A stretch of 30,869 nt of DNA from Chara braunii (lineage: Eukaryota; Streptophyta; Charophyceae; Charales; Characeae), in assembly GCA_003427395.1 (NCBI GenBank), contig BFEA01000298.1, forward strand, positions 813,876 through 844,744. Reading direction: 5' to 3'. The stretch's first letter is position 1; every line of letters begins with the position of its first letter. The notes under the pieces were generated by a model. The model did no database searches and was not told the origin of the DNA. It was given only the letters and a program-made list of their open reading frames with translations. A program made the translations under genes and the position numbers. Positions 10,857 to 20,950 of this stretch are shown piece by piece.

Positions 10857-10868
10857 GCCCCGATACCA
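10857..10868 (-). other. Primer binding site, initiator-Met tRNA type
   Basis: On the minus strand TGGTATCGGGGC lies three bases (ATT) after the CA end of the 5' LTR. It differs by two bases from TGGTATCAGAGC, the usual plant site complementary to the 3' end of initiator-Met tRNA. It fixes the LTR boundary at 10872 and the orientation of the element. Confidence 0.88.
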
Positions 10869-10871
10869 AAT

Positions 10872-11321
10872 TGCAAGGAAAATAAGCAACAGCGAGATGA
10901 CAAATCCAGATTACACCATCACATAAAAAGCCAGATAGTCACACTGTGTCCAGAGAGCAGCATTGCACCAATAATACACCAATGGAGGTTCGTAGTACTG
11001 AAAACCAATGTCATGGAGAGCTTCCTCTCTCCTTCAGCAACACAAGATTCTAGTCCCTTCACACTCCTACTTGGCGCTCAGCGCCCAGCCTACTCCTACA
11101 CAGCTACGATCAGCCTAATAATAGACAATTCAATTGTTGCATCAACGGCAACCCGAAGTACTTGAAGATGTCGCCCATATGCTGACCATCGCCAATACAA
11201 GGTAATTGCCCTCACATCATCATCATCATCATCATCATCCTTCGCCCTTCCCTGACTTAACACCCACACCTGTCCTCTCTTGCACCCGAAGACCACCCCT
11301 GCGCCTCACTGTGTATCCAAG
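10872..11321 (-). repeat. Element A 5' LTR, partial
   Basis: These 450 bases are the U5-side end of the 5' LTR, equivalent to 2951-3400. There are 16 substitutions and no indels. The remaining roughly 590 bases, including U3, should lie in the adjoining gap. Confidence 0.93.
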
Positions 11322-12195
11322 NNNNNNNNNNNNNNNNNNNNNNNNNNNNNNNNNNNNNNNNNNNNNNNNNNNNNNNNNNNNNNNNNNNNNNNNNNNNNNN
11401 NNNNNNNNNNNNNNNNNNNNNNNNNNNNNNNNNNNNNNNNNNNNNNNNNNNNNNNNNNNNNNNNNNNNNNNNNNNNNNNNNNNNNNNNNNNNNNNNNNNN
11501 NNNNNNNNNNNNNNNNNNNNNNNNNNNNNNNNNNNNNNNNNNNNNNNNNNNNNNNNNNNNNNNNNNNNNNNNNNNNNNNNNNNNNNNNNNNNNNNNNNNN
11601 NNNNNNNNNNNNNNNNNNNNNNNNNNNNNNNNNNNNNNNNNNNNNNNNNNNNNNNNNNNNNNNNNNNNNNNNNNNNNNNNNNNNNNNNNNNNNNNNNNNN
11701 NNNNNNNNNNNNNNNNNNNNNNNNNNNNNNNNNNNNNNNNNNNNNNNNNNNNNNNNNNNNNNNNNNNNNNNNNNNNNNNNNNNNNNNNNNNNNNNNNNNN
11801 NNNNNNNNNNNNNNNNNNNNNNNNNNNNNNNNNNNNNNNNNNNNNNNNNNNNNNNNNNNNNNNNNNNNNNNNNNNNNNNNNNNNNNNNNNNNNNNNNNNN
11901 NNNNNNNNNNNNNNNNNNNNNNNNNNNNNNNNNNNNNNNNNNNNNNNNNNNNNNNNNNNNNNNNNNNNNNNNNNNNNNNNNNNNNNNNNNNNNNNNNNNN
12001 NNNNNNNNNNNNNNNNNNNNNNNNNNNNNNNNNNNNNNNNNNNNNNNNNNNNNNNNNNNNNNNNNNNNNNNNNNNNNNNNNNNNNNNNNNNNNNNNNNNN
12101 NNNNNNNNNNNNNNNNNNNNNNNNNNNNNNNNNNNNNNNNNNNNNNNNNNNNNNNNNNNNNNNNNNNNNNNNNNNNNNNNNNNNNNNNNNNNNNN
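11322..12195. other. Assembly gap, 874 N
   Basis: All bases are N. From the flanks it should contain about 590 bp of the element A 5' LTR, one target duplication copy and the left part of a family S-like MITE. Long frames running through the Ns are artefacts. Confidence 0.97.
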
Positions 12196-12300
12196 AGTTT
12201 TTTTTTTTTTTTTTTTTTTTTTGCTAGGACTTTCTTTGATCCGTGCACGGTCGGGTCGTCCGGGAAAACAGGGTGACCCAGGCGACCCGACTAACAACCT
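12196..12300 (+). mobile_element. Family S-like MITE right end
   Basis: A T run followed by GCTAGGACTTTC, GTGCACGGTCGGGTCG and GGCGACCCGACTAAC parallels the right end of the family S element at 1559-1655 (T run, GCTGGGACCTTTCC, TTGCACGGGCTGG and a CTAGTTAAC terminus). The left part is lost in the gap. The precise end is unclear because the terminal GTAGCCTAG is not kept. Confidence 0.6.
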
Positions 12301-14219
12301 TGCTTTATTAATACATTAATGCAATTTATGTCGGACTGTGTATTTGTATATGTACTGTTTGTGTTTGAACCAATATCAATAACGAAATTTATCGTTCAAT
12401 AAATTTTTTCATTTTTTAACACTATATGATGATGAAGAGCGAAGTTAACTCCGCTCCTTGCAAGAGTGCAACTACTCCAAAATAACAATTAAAAAAAAAG
12501 ACATAATTACATTTATCCAAAAAATAAAAAATATTTGAATCTCACGATTCATTTGTATCATGGTACACAAATATACCAACAATTTGCATCAATGAGAAAC
12601 AGACACACGATCCTAAGAATTGTAACGATGCTTTTGTGTGACAAAAAAAAGATTTCGACCGACGTGTGCACATCTGTCAGTTTCATATGACACTAATTTC
12701 AAACTTGATACCATAAAAAAAAAAAATTGTATTGTGAAATTAAATTTCACAACAGTGAGTCGGTTGATAATAATGATGATGTCGAAGATAACAAAGATAA
12801 TAAGTACGACCACGAGGACAATGATGAATGATATTATATCGTAAACAGAAGTTCAAAATATTGTTAGCTTGAACTGTAATATTGCACTCTATATACATTC
12901 TCATGTGACCAACGTGTTTACATAGACAACTTATATATAAATGCAGATCACACAAACTATTACATGTATAAAAATTGATATTAACAAAATTTGAATTATT
13001 AAAAGTTTTTGACGAGTTTCACGATATTTATATACTAGGAGTAAAAATAATTTTCATCAAGTGTGTTTTCGCCTTATGTTTTAATATTTTGGTAAAATTC
13101 GTTCATGTTGTGTGATCTCTAAAGAAAACATCATTTTGAATTTCTTATACACTCATATATTACGATAATTACTATTTATTATTCATACGTCTTTCGATAG
13201 AAACGTAGGATACTAACATATGTGTCGCATACGAATGTTTAGTTACCATCACAAAAAGTCAAATAGTCAATGTGACACACTGATGATGGTGGAGGTCGTG
13301 CTATATGGTTGAGACACTATCTAGTCCGTATCTTGAAACCAAGATTTTGAAGTAGATGAAATTCGTGTGAGATTGTCTTAGATGATACTTTTATGAAATT
13401 AGTTATTAATTTCATCGTACTAAGAAAAAAAACAAGATAACTTGTTCCTACTGGTTAGGCGTTAAGACCTTGGAAACAATCAAAATCGATATAATGATTA
13501 TTAAACAATCGCTCGTATGTGTAGTTATGTTGCTTATGCATAAAAACATAACAATTACTTTCCAAAATTTTAATTTAGTGAGGATTCACTAGGTAGATAA
13601 GCACGATAAGGAATTTTAAACTTCAACTGTAAGAATTGCTAAAAATAATGAATTTAGACGAGTAAAACGATGACAAATCTTAATGCTTATTTCAATAAAT
13701 TTATTAAGGATCAATGTGGGATTGTTGTGATATTGGACAAGTTTATCTACGTTGAGCACAAACGGATTGTTGATATTTATATATTCATAATATAAACTTG
13801 TCTCATCTCTCTCTATAACTCAATGTCTCTCCCTCTTTTTCATCATGTGACAATTATATTGAATAGCATATGGTGTCGTAGCCAGTATAAATATGTCTAA
13901 TTACCACTTTAAAATGAAACGATATAAAACGCATGTAGTAGAAACATAACAATAGATGACAAATAGTGAATGGTCAAATATCGACCATTAGAAGCAAGTG
14001 ATAATTTTTTAATTCGAATATCGTATTTAATAAAAGTCATGCGCCTTTTTCAAAAAAAGGAGGTTGAGGACACAAACTATTGAAAAATTGACATGTTTGT
14101 GTATAAAAAGTTGGACAATCTGTATGACATATTGTTTAATTGCTTGTGGACTTTGCTTGTAAGGTCGCAGACTCAGATTGGGGGAGTAATCCCTCATAGT
14201 TTTTTTACGAATTTATAAT
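12301..14219. other. AT-rich spacer
   Basis: Long AT-rich DNA with A and T runs. I see no coding region, RNA gene or element. Short frames near 12613-12955 are rich in Ile/Asn/Tyr and unsupported. Confidence 0.6.
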
Positions 14220-14840
14220 ATTATTGAAAATACGATAGCTTGTATGATAATATGCATATGCATATAAGCACATACACACATACGCGAGGACTAATACGAA
14301 CACATGATACATATATATATATTGAGACACGTCTACTCTTTGCATCTTTGTCAATTCGACGGGCTACCACCGTTTTATTAAGAAGCTTTACCCGTACAAC
14401 CAACTCTATTTGACGATATATACATTGATGGCAATGCGTTTATGTTTGTGTAATATTGATAAATTATTTTTTTATCAAAGTATATTCAAATTTTATATAA
14501 AGTACATCAAAAAATTAATATGTATATGTCCATATATATATATATGTATATATATATATGTACATATACATAACTATAAACATATATGTATGTACAAACA
14601 CAACTATGCACAAATGTAAAAAGATATACATAGATATACATAAATATAAAAAAAATATACATATACATATACACACATATACATTTTGACATACAAATTT
14701 ACGCATATAGAAACATAATACATACACACATAAACATGAGCATACACACATACACACATACACACATACACACATACACACATACACACTACACACATAC
14801 ACACATACACACATGCATATACACATCACGAGTAGTTGCA
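14220..14840. repeat. AT-rich DNA with (TA)n and (CACATA/CACA)n tracts
   Basis: TATATA tracts lie at about 14533-14562 and a CACACATA-type array at about 14720-14815. The Cys/Val/Tyr-rich frames on the minus strand are translations of these repeats. Confidence 0.85.
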
Positions 14841-15702
14841 TGAAAACTTATATTAACCTAGTGGACGATCAATTGTTCCTGGTATATCTAAACATTAAAT
14901 TTTATTACTAACTTTCTTGATATCTCGCAAAGCCGGTGGAGGATAAAAAATCAATGAAAATGGATCTCTCTACATAAATTTCACATCATTGTTATTCTCG
15001 ACTGAATACTCAGTATCTGGTTCCAATCTAAATTCAAATGAATCCTTGAGGGTATCAGACACGACATAAACCTGCATAACAACATGTAAGGTGTCCATAC
15101 CTGACCAAATAATGCACAACTTGTACCTTTGACCTACAAAAGAGGTTTACAGGCAATGGCGAAGGAATACATGAGGCACTATGCAACATTTGATAATTGT
15201 CATGTTCGAGCAGGTGTCGAGCCCACACAAACACTCCAAGCACGTAGACTGTCAGCCGCTCATGCATGGTTATTGACTATATCCTTGATGCGGCGTGACT
15301 CATGCTGTACATGAATGGTCCCCATAACTATCCTCGAAACAATATCCATGTAGGGCTTTTAAGCCTTTGAGTTCCAACATCATGCAACTAGACGAACATG
15401 CCGATCATAAGATTTTTTCAAGTGGATTTGCTTCTTGAATACCTATTAGTATTTACGTGAAAGGTTCTGATTGCAAATGTCATTTGATTTAGTGTTTAAT
15501 AAGATATTATATATTCTCCATGCACTGGCTATTAACAAATCGAAGTGTGCCCCTCTGCGTGTCATTGTTCCTCAAAACAAAAATGACTGAATGCGACCAC
15601 CACTTATCTCGCATAACTTCGAACACTTCTAAGGATAATGAGAGTGGTCGTCAGACCAATTGTTTGCAAGCATACGAATGTCAGTGTGGATGTTGTTTCA
15701 AA
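14841..15702. other. Unassigned low-copy-looking spacer
   Basis: Composition is more balanced than to the left. A small plus-strand frame at 15129-15314 and one at 15520-15786 have no motif I recognise and no codon pattern that persuades me. No repeat or RNA gene was found. Confidence 0.45.
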
Positions 15703-16498
15703 CGACCGTGCAAGGACCACAAAAGGGTCTCCCCCCCCAAAAAAAAAAGAAAATTTGAAAAAACATTACGTTATGCATACAAATAAACTGAGCAATTTTT
15801 GCCTCAGTGTCACATCAAAATTCTCTACAAAAAAAAAAACAATGATTATTTTTCAGGGCTACGATCTGCACGTTTGGACTGCTGTCTAGACAGTCTGGAT
15901 TCAATTCAGCCTCCAGACGTTCCGGACCAAATCTGCCAAAAAAAAAAAAAAAAAAAAGATCCCGGACCCTTCCCCATGGAGGAGCTAAGCCCCCAAAATT
16001 GTTTTGGGTTTTTTTCAGGCCGGTTTTTATTTTTTTGGGGTGTCCGTACATGGTCTATCTCTATAATAATTTATTACTAATACCCAAGTAATGAATTATT
16101 AATAATTCATCACTTTTGAAGTTTCTTTTTAAGTTTTTATAGTTTTTGACTTTTAACTCAAGGGGTTAGGAATTCTGACACGAGTCTGAGGCAAAAGTGG
16201 TTTGCATTGTTACTCTGCATAACATATTTTGTTTTCAGATTTTTTTTGTTTTTTTTTTTAAATGGTCCGGACATTTCCGGGCCTGCTTACCGGTCTGGAC
16301 CGTTCGGAACCATGCATGTCCAAAGGTCCTGGATATGTTTGGAAATCCAGACGTCTGGACCTGACCGGACATGCGTCTGGTCCACTGACATGAGCTGTCT
16401 GGGTCCAGGTCCGGCGTAGCCATGCTATTTTTATTATTATTTTGATTTTTTTAGCCCGGTTGGGTAAGTGGTTCCGGGCCACTGTGGCGGTAGCCTAG
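15703..16498 (-). mobile_element. Family S hAT-like MITE, truncated and split by family L
   Basis: Read on the minus strand, 16498-16453 (CTAGGCTACCG, then CAGTGGCCCGGAACCACTTA) matches the left end of the nested element at 1374-1418. 16452-16425 and then 15853-15703 continue the match: AATAATAAAAATA, GATGTGACACTGAGGCAAAA, GCATAACGTAATG, the T run and CCTTGCACGG. Between the two parts sits the complete family L element. The far end is truncated near 15703, since the expected terminal GTAGCCTAG is missing. It codes for nothing. Confidence 0.75.
15854..16424 (-). mobile_element. Family L hAT-like MITE, copy 2, 571 bp
   Basis: The ends are CAGGGCTACG (15854-15863) and CGTAGCCATG (16415-16424), inverted repeats with one mismatch. 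The flanks TTATTTTT (15846-15853) and CTATTTTT (16425-16432) match at 7 of 8 positions. An 8-bp target duplication and CAGGG-type ends fit the hAT superfamily. The element is non-coding, GC-rich at its ends with CCGGAC and CAGAC words, and AT-rich in the middle. A perfect 20-bp palindrome, ATGAATTATTAATAATTCAT, lies near the centre (16091-16110). It depends on a transposase made elsewhere; none is visible in this window. Confidence 0.82.
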
Positions 16499-16592
16499 TG
16501 GAGATACATTTGGATCGACCATAGTTGTGGTTGGCTGAACATTACCATTTGGATATGTTCTTTTGAACACAAGTACGATAAGGTCAACAAGT

Positions 16593-16746
16593 ACAATTTC
16601 AATGGTATGGGACGCTGGACCCGATTTCCAGCAGGTGCCGCTCCCCATCAATAGATGGAGTCTCCCCGTTGGAGCCAGTGGTGTCTGCTCTTATCAGCAC
16701 TCCCAGCTTCAGCTCGGGCTTTACCAAAAAAAAAGAAAAAAAAAAG
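16593..16746 (+). mobile_element. A-tailed double-hairpin repeat (SINE or LINE 3' end), copy 1
   Basis: The body at 16593-16725 is followed by an A-rich tail (16726-16746). It has two stem-loops: GCTGGA/TCCAGC (16614-16619 with 16627-16632) and GCTCC/GGAGT (16640-16644 with 16657-16661). The same arrangement occurs at 20592-20747, with GTGGTGTCTGCTC in both. A hairpin end plus an A-rich tail is typical of elements copied by target-primed reverse transcription. No coding region and no clear pol III promoter is seen, so SINE versus truncated LINE is undecided. Confidence 0.65.
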
Positions 16747-17308
16747 AGGTCAACTTTTATTTTTTTAATCTTTTGTCCTCTTATAGCAAAAATTTTGCTC
16801 GTAAGCAAACACAAACTCCTTTCTCAACTGCATCATTCACGTTTCGATCTGATGGTCCTCAAAGACCTTATTCTTTGTTGCTTTGACCAATGTCACGTGA
16901 TTTTCTTGTCAAGTTCTTCATCTAAAGTCAAACTGCCTTTTGCTAACAAAGATTCTTCTCTCGCATGTCCAAACCTAAAGCAAGTCAACCATCAGTGGTC
17001 ACCTCTCCTATTTGCAACCCCTTTTTTTTGGCAAACCTTCAAGAAACCTCACAATGGCAGCAACCTCAAATTGGCAGGACGAGCGTCCTTTTTCCCTATG
17101 ACACGATGTAAGTATCTCAACAACAAAACGATCTCATTCTTCATTCTTGTCACTGTGCAGTGCTACACAGAATGTGACGACTAACGAGCATTGATCGTAA
17201 ATGTTATTGGCTCTCCACGTCTCTTGACAGTTGCACTAGCCAAACCATAATATACTTCCAAGCAAGTTTCATGGTTTTCGTGTTGCATACATCCTCTTTA
17301 CCGCCACT
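16747..17308. other. Unassigned sequence with one uninterrupted frame
   Basis: A plus-strand frame of 171 codons (16669-17184) runs from the A-tailed repeat into unique-looking DNA. Its start lies in repeat sequence, it has a Lys run from the A tail and no motif I know. I regard it as fortuitous. Confidence 0.35.
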
Positions 17309-17444
17309 CATGAAGCTGTAGAAGGTAGCCTTGTATACTTTTCGCAACCCTAAACCAACACATAACGCATTGAGACCATGAAGCTATAGAAGGTGGCTTG
17401 GTATACTTTTCGCAGCCCTTAACCAAGATACAACGCACTGAGAC
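17309..17444. repeat. 68-bp tandem duplication, two units
   Basis: 17309-17376 and 17377-17444 are similar along their whole length, each starting CATGAAGCT and ending TGAGAC, with about ten mismatches. The divergence shows an old duplication. No function is evident. Confidence 0.85.
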
Positions 17445-17954
17445 CATTGTACATAATACCACAACTCACAACAAAGTGAAACAATTATTGCTCCACCTTG
17501 TATTGGCACACTTACATTGAATATATGGTCAGGATAAGAATAAACTCACTTTGACGTGTGTGCACCCACCATGCAAAGGACAATATGAATTGAACAACAT
17601 GAGAAGCTACAACGACTTCACGGGTTCCAACAACACAACATCTGGTTTGTCAGCTCATCCCACATTGTCCTATATCATTCTCCATTGCCACACCCGCAAA
17701 TGGGAGCAAAGTTATTGTTACCGTCAACAAGGTCAAACCACGGTCGGACTTCATTCCCTATTGCATTCTGGCAACTACTTTCTCATAGCCTCTCCTCCAT
17801 ATGGGCAACAAGGGTGAGTCAAACATGCACGCGTGCTATGGATGCACAAGACAAACCTCGTCCGTGGGCGCGGCATTGGCACGCAATGCAAATACATCGT
17901 TATTTCATCGTTTTGTCTTGTCTCTAAGCCCATTAAACAGATGCAGGATCATGC
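17445..17954. other. Unassigned spacer beside the transposase remnant
   Basis: Short frames exist on the plus strand (17551-17817, 17685-17927) without recognisable motifs. The stretch may be the 3' flank of the Harbinger-like remnant, but I could not find its terminal repeat. Confidence 0.35.
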
Positions 17955-18620
17955 TGGCAGTGTCAATGCTATGTGGGCGGCCACAACATCCTCATACTCT
18001 GCATGAATCGAAGGGAGAGACCAGTGCAGCACACGGTTAACTACCATACCTAGACACTCCGTCCAACTGTGCAAGCTCTTATTACGATCATTCGATGCTG
18101 CAAACCCCCTCTTATAGCTTGGCAAAACACGAACCCTAACTATTCCATACGTCCACATCCCAAAGAAAAAGGTACGGATAATGGAATTGATCATTTGCAG
18201 ACCAACGAGTCACACGGTGTTGCTACTGCTGGAGAGCATAGCCCGTCATACTGTTCGAAAGTTTGTCTCCAACTCCTCTGCCAACATTGGTGCAGCAAAT
18301 GGGGACTGACCATGGCGATGAAGGTGCTTGACCACCACACTCCTCATCTGAGTCTGCCTTTTCGGTGTTCTGCCTCACGTGCGTTTGTGACTGGGTAGGT
18401 GTTGCCAAAACTGTTCATGGATGTAAAATACAGGGACAAGTAGCGGTCGCATGAAGGCCACACCGTCCATATGAACGTAAGTCTATCCCACATACAGCTC
18501 TAACATGAACCATCATCTCCTACGTTGCAACATTGCCTCCCCTTGTTGACCATGGAATACTGGATGCAGGGGCCATCAATGGTGCCTAAAATCAGAACGT
18601 CGCAGTTCTCAATTTAACAT
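17955..18620 (-). pseudogene. Decayed PIF/Harbinger-like transposase fragment
   Basis: On the minus strand a segment near 18590-18500 reads LGTIDGPCIQ then NKGRQCCNV. This resembles the GAIDG...RKG...NVQ block around the first catalytic Asp of PIF/Harbinger DDE transposases. In another frame VRAVCGIDLR and GRCGLHATA follow, like the VQAVCD and GWPGSxHDA blocks. Near 18150-17960 comes YGIVRVRVLPSYKRGF, then a segment ending VVNRVLHW, resembling GDAGYG...LxPYK and the VERAFGRLK block. The order and spacing of the blocks fit, but stops, frame changes and loss of the later acidic residues show a dead copy. This is a judgement from motif memory; other DDE superfamilies are less likely. Confidence 0.5.
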
Positions 18621-20591
18621 AGGTAATGGCAATACAGTGTACGGACACAGCAATGACTGCGGCGGCAAAGGAGAGGACCACTGGACATGCTTGGACTGTT
18701 GCGCAACAGATGACAGTGAAGCACCTACCAAATCACCGGCTAAAGACCCGTTGGAGGCTAAAGTTGGTGCACTGATTCCACTGGGAGAACATCTAGAAGC
18801 ACTATCATCCGTGTGACCATCTACACGAGCCCTTTTTGCTGCACCGTGATCACTCTCTTGCCCAATTGCGGCCCTGCAAGTCGTAGTACACCTTGTTCTG
18901 ATTACTGCACAGGCAGTGTACTGTGCGTGTGCGGGCGAGGTGGTGGGCGTTGGTAATATCTCACACCTTTTGCCCAGACTCCCAGTGAGAGAATCACCAG
19001 GAATTGTCATACGTTCCCTACAAAAAACGTTGTGTGTATATGTGTATTTGGTGTATGTATGTGTCTCCTATTGCATTCATGTGCATGTGACCTGAACTTG
19101 TACGGTAACATGACACAACCATGGCACGTAATGGAAAGAAGAACAGATAAGACCAATACGTCTAAGCATGTACACAGAGACACATACACACTCACACACA
19201 CATATACATACACACAGTACTATGACCTGATCCTTGATTGCCTTTCGTGAACATTGTAAGGTATGTGGATGCAATCCCCCCCCCTGCGCCCCCTCCTCCC
19301 TCCCTACCCTCCCCCTCCGCACACATGCACACACATCCATACACACACATCCATACACAGTATTACACACACAACCATACACATGTACACTCTATATCAG
19401 AAATTACACCACACATAAACATGTGCACGCACACTCACAGATACCTTAGCCTCCCACTTGCTTACCTATACACACATACATCCACTCAATACAATCCCCT
19501 ACCTGCCTGAACAAGACCAAACTACAAATATAATAACTTCTGCATGTTGCACAAACCTTCACCCCCCCCTCTCCTTTTCTCAGTTTTTTACCAAAACCAT
19601 GGCTCAAAATCTGCGACACCAAGCCTCATAGAAAGGTTCAGACAAACAGTAATAGCAGTAGGATGTACGAAGTGAACGAAGTCTGTTCGAATGTAAGGAT
19701 TTCACAGGTGCAAGGGCACGTTTGAAACAAACACGATTGTAACATGCCACCTTAAGAACAAAGAGATCAGGGGTCACGACTTGTAGGCCACAAAGTTCAC
19801 AAACATACAGAGGCATGACAGATCAAACATCCGGCACGACCATGCCATAAACCAACTAAAGAAAGGCATGAAGACAGAGTAGAAAAAATGTGCAATCAGC
19901 ACACTGACGAAGATAGCAATAATCGATGAACCCGTCCGCAGATTGGTTCACATTCCCCATGTGACACTGGCGTAGCCCCTACGCTGTGTTTCAATCACCC
20001 GCCTGAGGCGATACCTTCAAGGGACATGCACGTTTGAGGAATACTACAGAGAAACCGACACTTATATACTTGCACAACCAAACTTCATCCCACGGAGATC
20101 ATCCTAGGAATCACCCTTCCTCCTACTGTATTAAAAAATGCCCAAAGATAGAGAAGGGCCAGCCAAGTTAATTGGCCTGACCACCCTTGCAGAGGACTGA
20201 TCAGCACTCTAATTCAGGGTGTAGAGATCTGCAAGTAGCGAGAGGAGAAGGTTGAATAAGGTACAGGCTTCAGTTTCATGAATGAACGGCCATCGATCCA
20301 GGGATCCCGCTCAGACCGGCGCAGGACTTCCGGGACCCCTTCCCTCCTCACCCGCTGGCAATGGTGGAAATCCTGCAAGAAGGGGTCTAGACACTACTCA
20401 GCTCTCTCAGTGTTGGCTCATTGTTGTCTCATTATTAGTCACAAGGAGGGGGAGGGATGGCCCACATGCCATGGAGCCCGGTGCCCCCTGGGCCCAAGAC
20501 ATTAGTCCCCATCCCGGCCACCTCCTTCCTTGCTCAGTAAATCCCGTGAGGACCACGGTAATCAATGCTGGCAGGGAATCATCCCACATTT
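18621..20591. repeat. Unassigned DNA with CA/TG-rich tracts
   Basis: CA- and TG-rich simple sequence occupies roughly 19030-19060, 19180-19220 and 19318-19480, with a C-rich run near 19278-19315. A minus-strand frame of 133 codons at 18609-19010 contains a basic KRARVDG word but no domain I recognise. It may be residue of the same transposon as 17955-18620. Another at 19604-19816 begins with a single CxxC. Neither is called as a gene. Confidence 0.45.
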
Positions 20592-20747
20592 ACAATTTCT
20601 CAGGGACGCTGGACCTGGTTTCCAGCAGGTGTTGCTCCCCACCAATAGACGGAGCCTCTCGGGGGGTGCTAGTGGTGTCTGCTCCTATCAGCATCCCTAG
20701 CATCAGCACGGACCGTTCAAAAAACAAAAACAAAACAAAACAAAAAA
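20592..20747 (+). mobile_element. A-tailed double-hairpin repeat, copy 2
   Basis: The body at 20592-20718 aligns with 16593-16725 at roughly 80 percent by eye. Both hairpins are kept: GCTGGA/TCCAGC (20608-20613 with 20621-20626) and GCTCC/GGAGC (20634-20638 with 20651-20655). The tail (20719-20747) is A-rich with C every four to six bases. The arm change GGAGT to GGAGC against copy 1 preserves pairing. Confidence 0.68.
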
Positions 20748-20839
20748 GCCTAAAAAGGTTGAATAAGGTGGGGTGAGAAGGCGGATAAAAGGCAAAGGAA
20801 CAGAGATGGAATAGAGAAAATAGGGGCAGGGGAGATATA

Positions 20840-20842
<3 letters not shown>

Positions 20843-20893
<51 letters not shown>

Positions 20894-20894
20894 N

Positions 20895-20947
<53 letters not shown>
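20843..20947. repeat. (GA)n microsatellite with one undetermined base
   Basis: A GA run of about 105 bases has a single N at 20894, which breaks the dinucleotide phase and may mark a sequencing or assembly slip. Leu/Ser-only frames here are translations of the repeat. Confidence 0.95.

Positions 20948-20950
<3 letters not shown>

Larger units (their letters stand above)
2951..11321 (-). mobile_element. Element A: Ty3/gypsy LTR retrotransposon, decayed
   Basis: On the minus strand the order is 5' LTR (partial), primer site, leader, gag, protease, RT, RNase H, integrase with a chromodomain-like tail, purine tract and 3' LTR. Integrase after RNase H is the diagnostic Ty3/gypsy order. Adding one LTR length (1040 bp) to 10872 puts the true 5' end near 11911, inside the gap. 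In the 450 comparable bases the LTRs differ at 16 positions (11 transitions, 5 transversions) with no indels. Stops and frameshifts in every region show it is not autonomous. Most of gag, the RT fingers, RNase H and the integrase core share one reading frame, so the ancestor probably made a single Gag-Pol polyprotein. Confidence 0.93.

Noticed and set aside
11206-12297. Four long frames across the gap
   Set aside because: They consist almost wholly of undetermined bases.
14507-14841. Overlapping Cys/Val/Tyr-rich frames on the minus strand
   Set aside because: They are translations of CACATA and TA microsatellites and would exist in any such tract.
16489-16500. TAGCCTAGTGG, a perfect match to a pol III A box
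   Set aside because: It is the terminal inverted repeat of a family S MITE, and no B box lies at the usual distance.
16669-17184. 171-codon plus-strand frame
   Set aside because: It starts in the A-tailed repeat, translates the A run as lysines and shows no motif.
18609-19010. 133-codon minus-strand frame with KRAR
   Set aside because: Low-complexity Ser/Thr/Ala-rich text without a domain; possibly residue of the neighbouring transposon, but not supportable as a gene.
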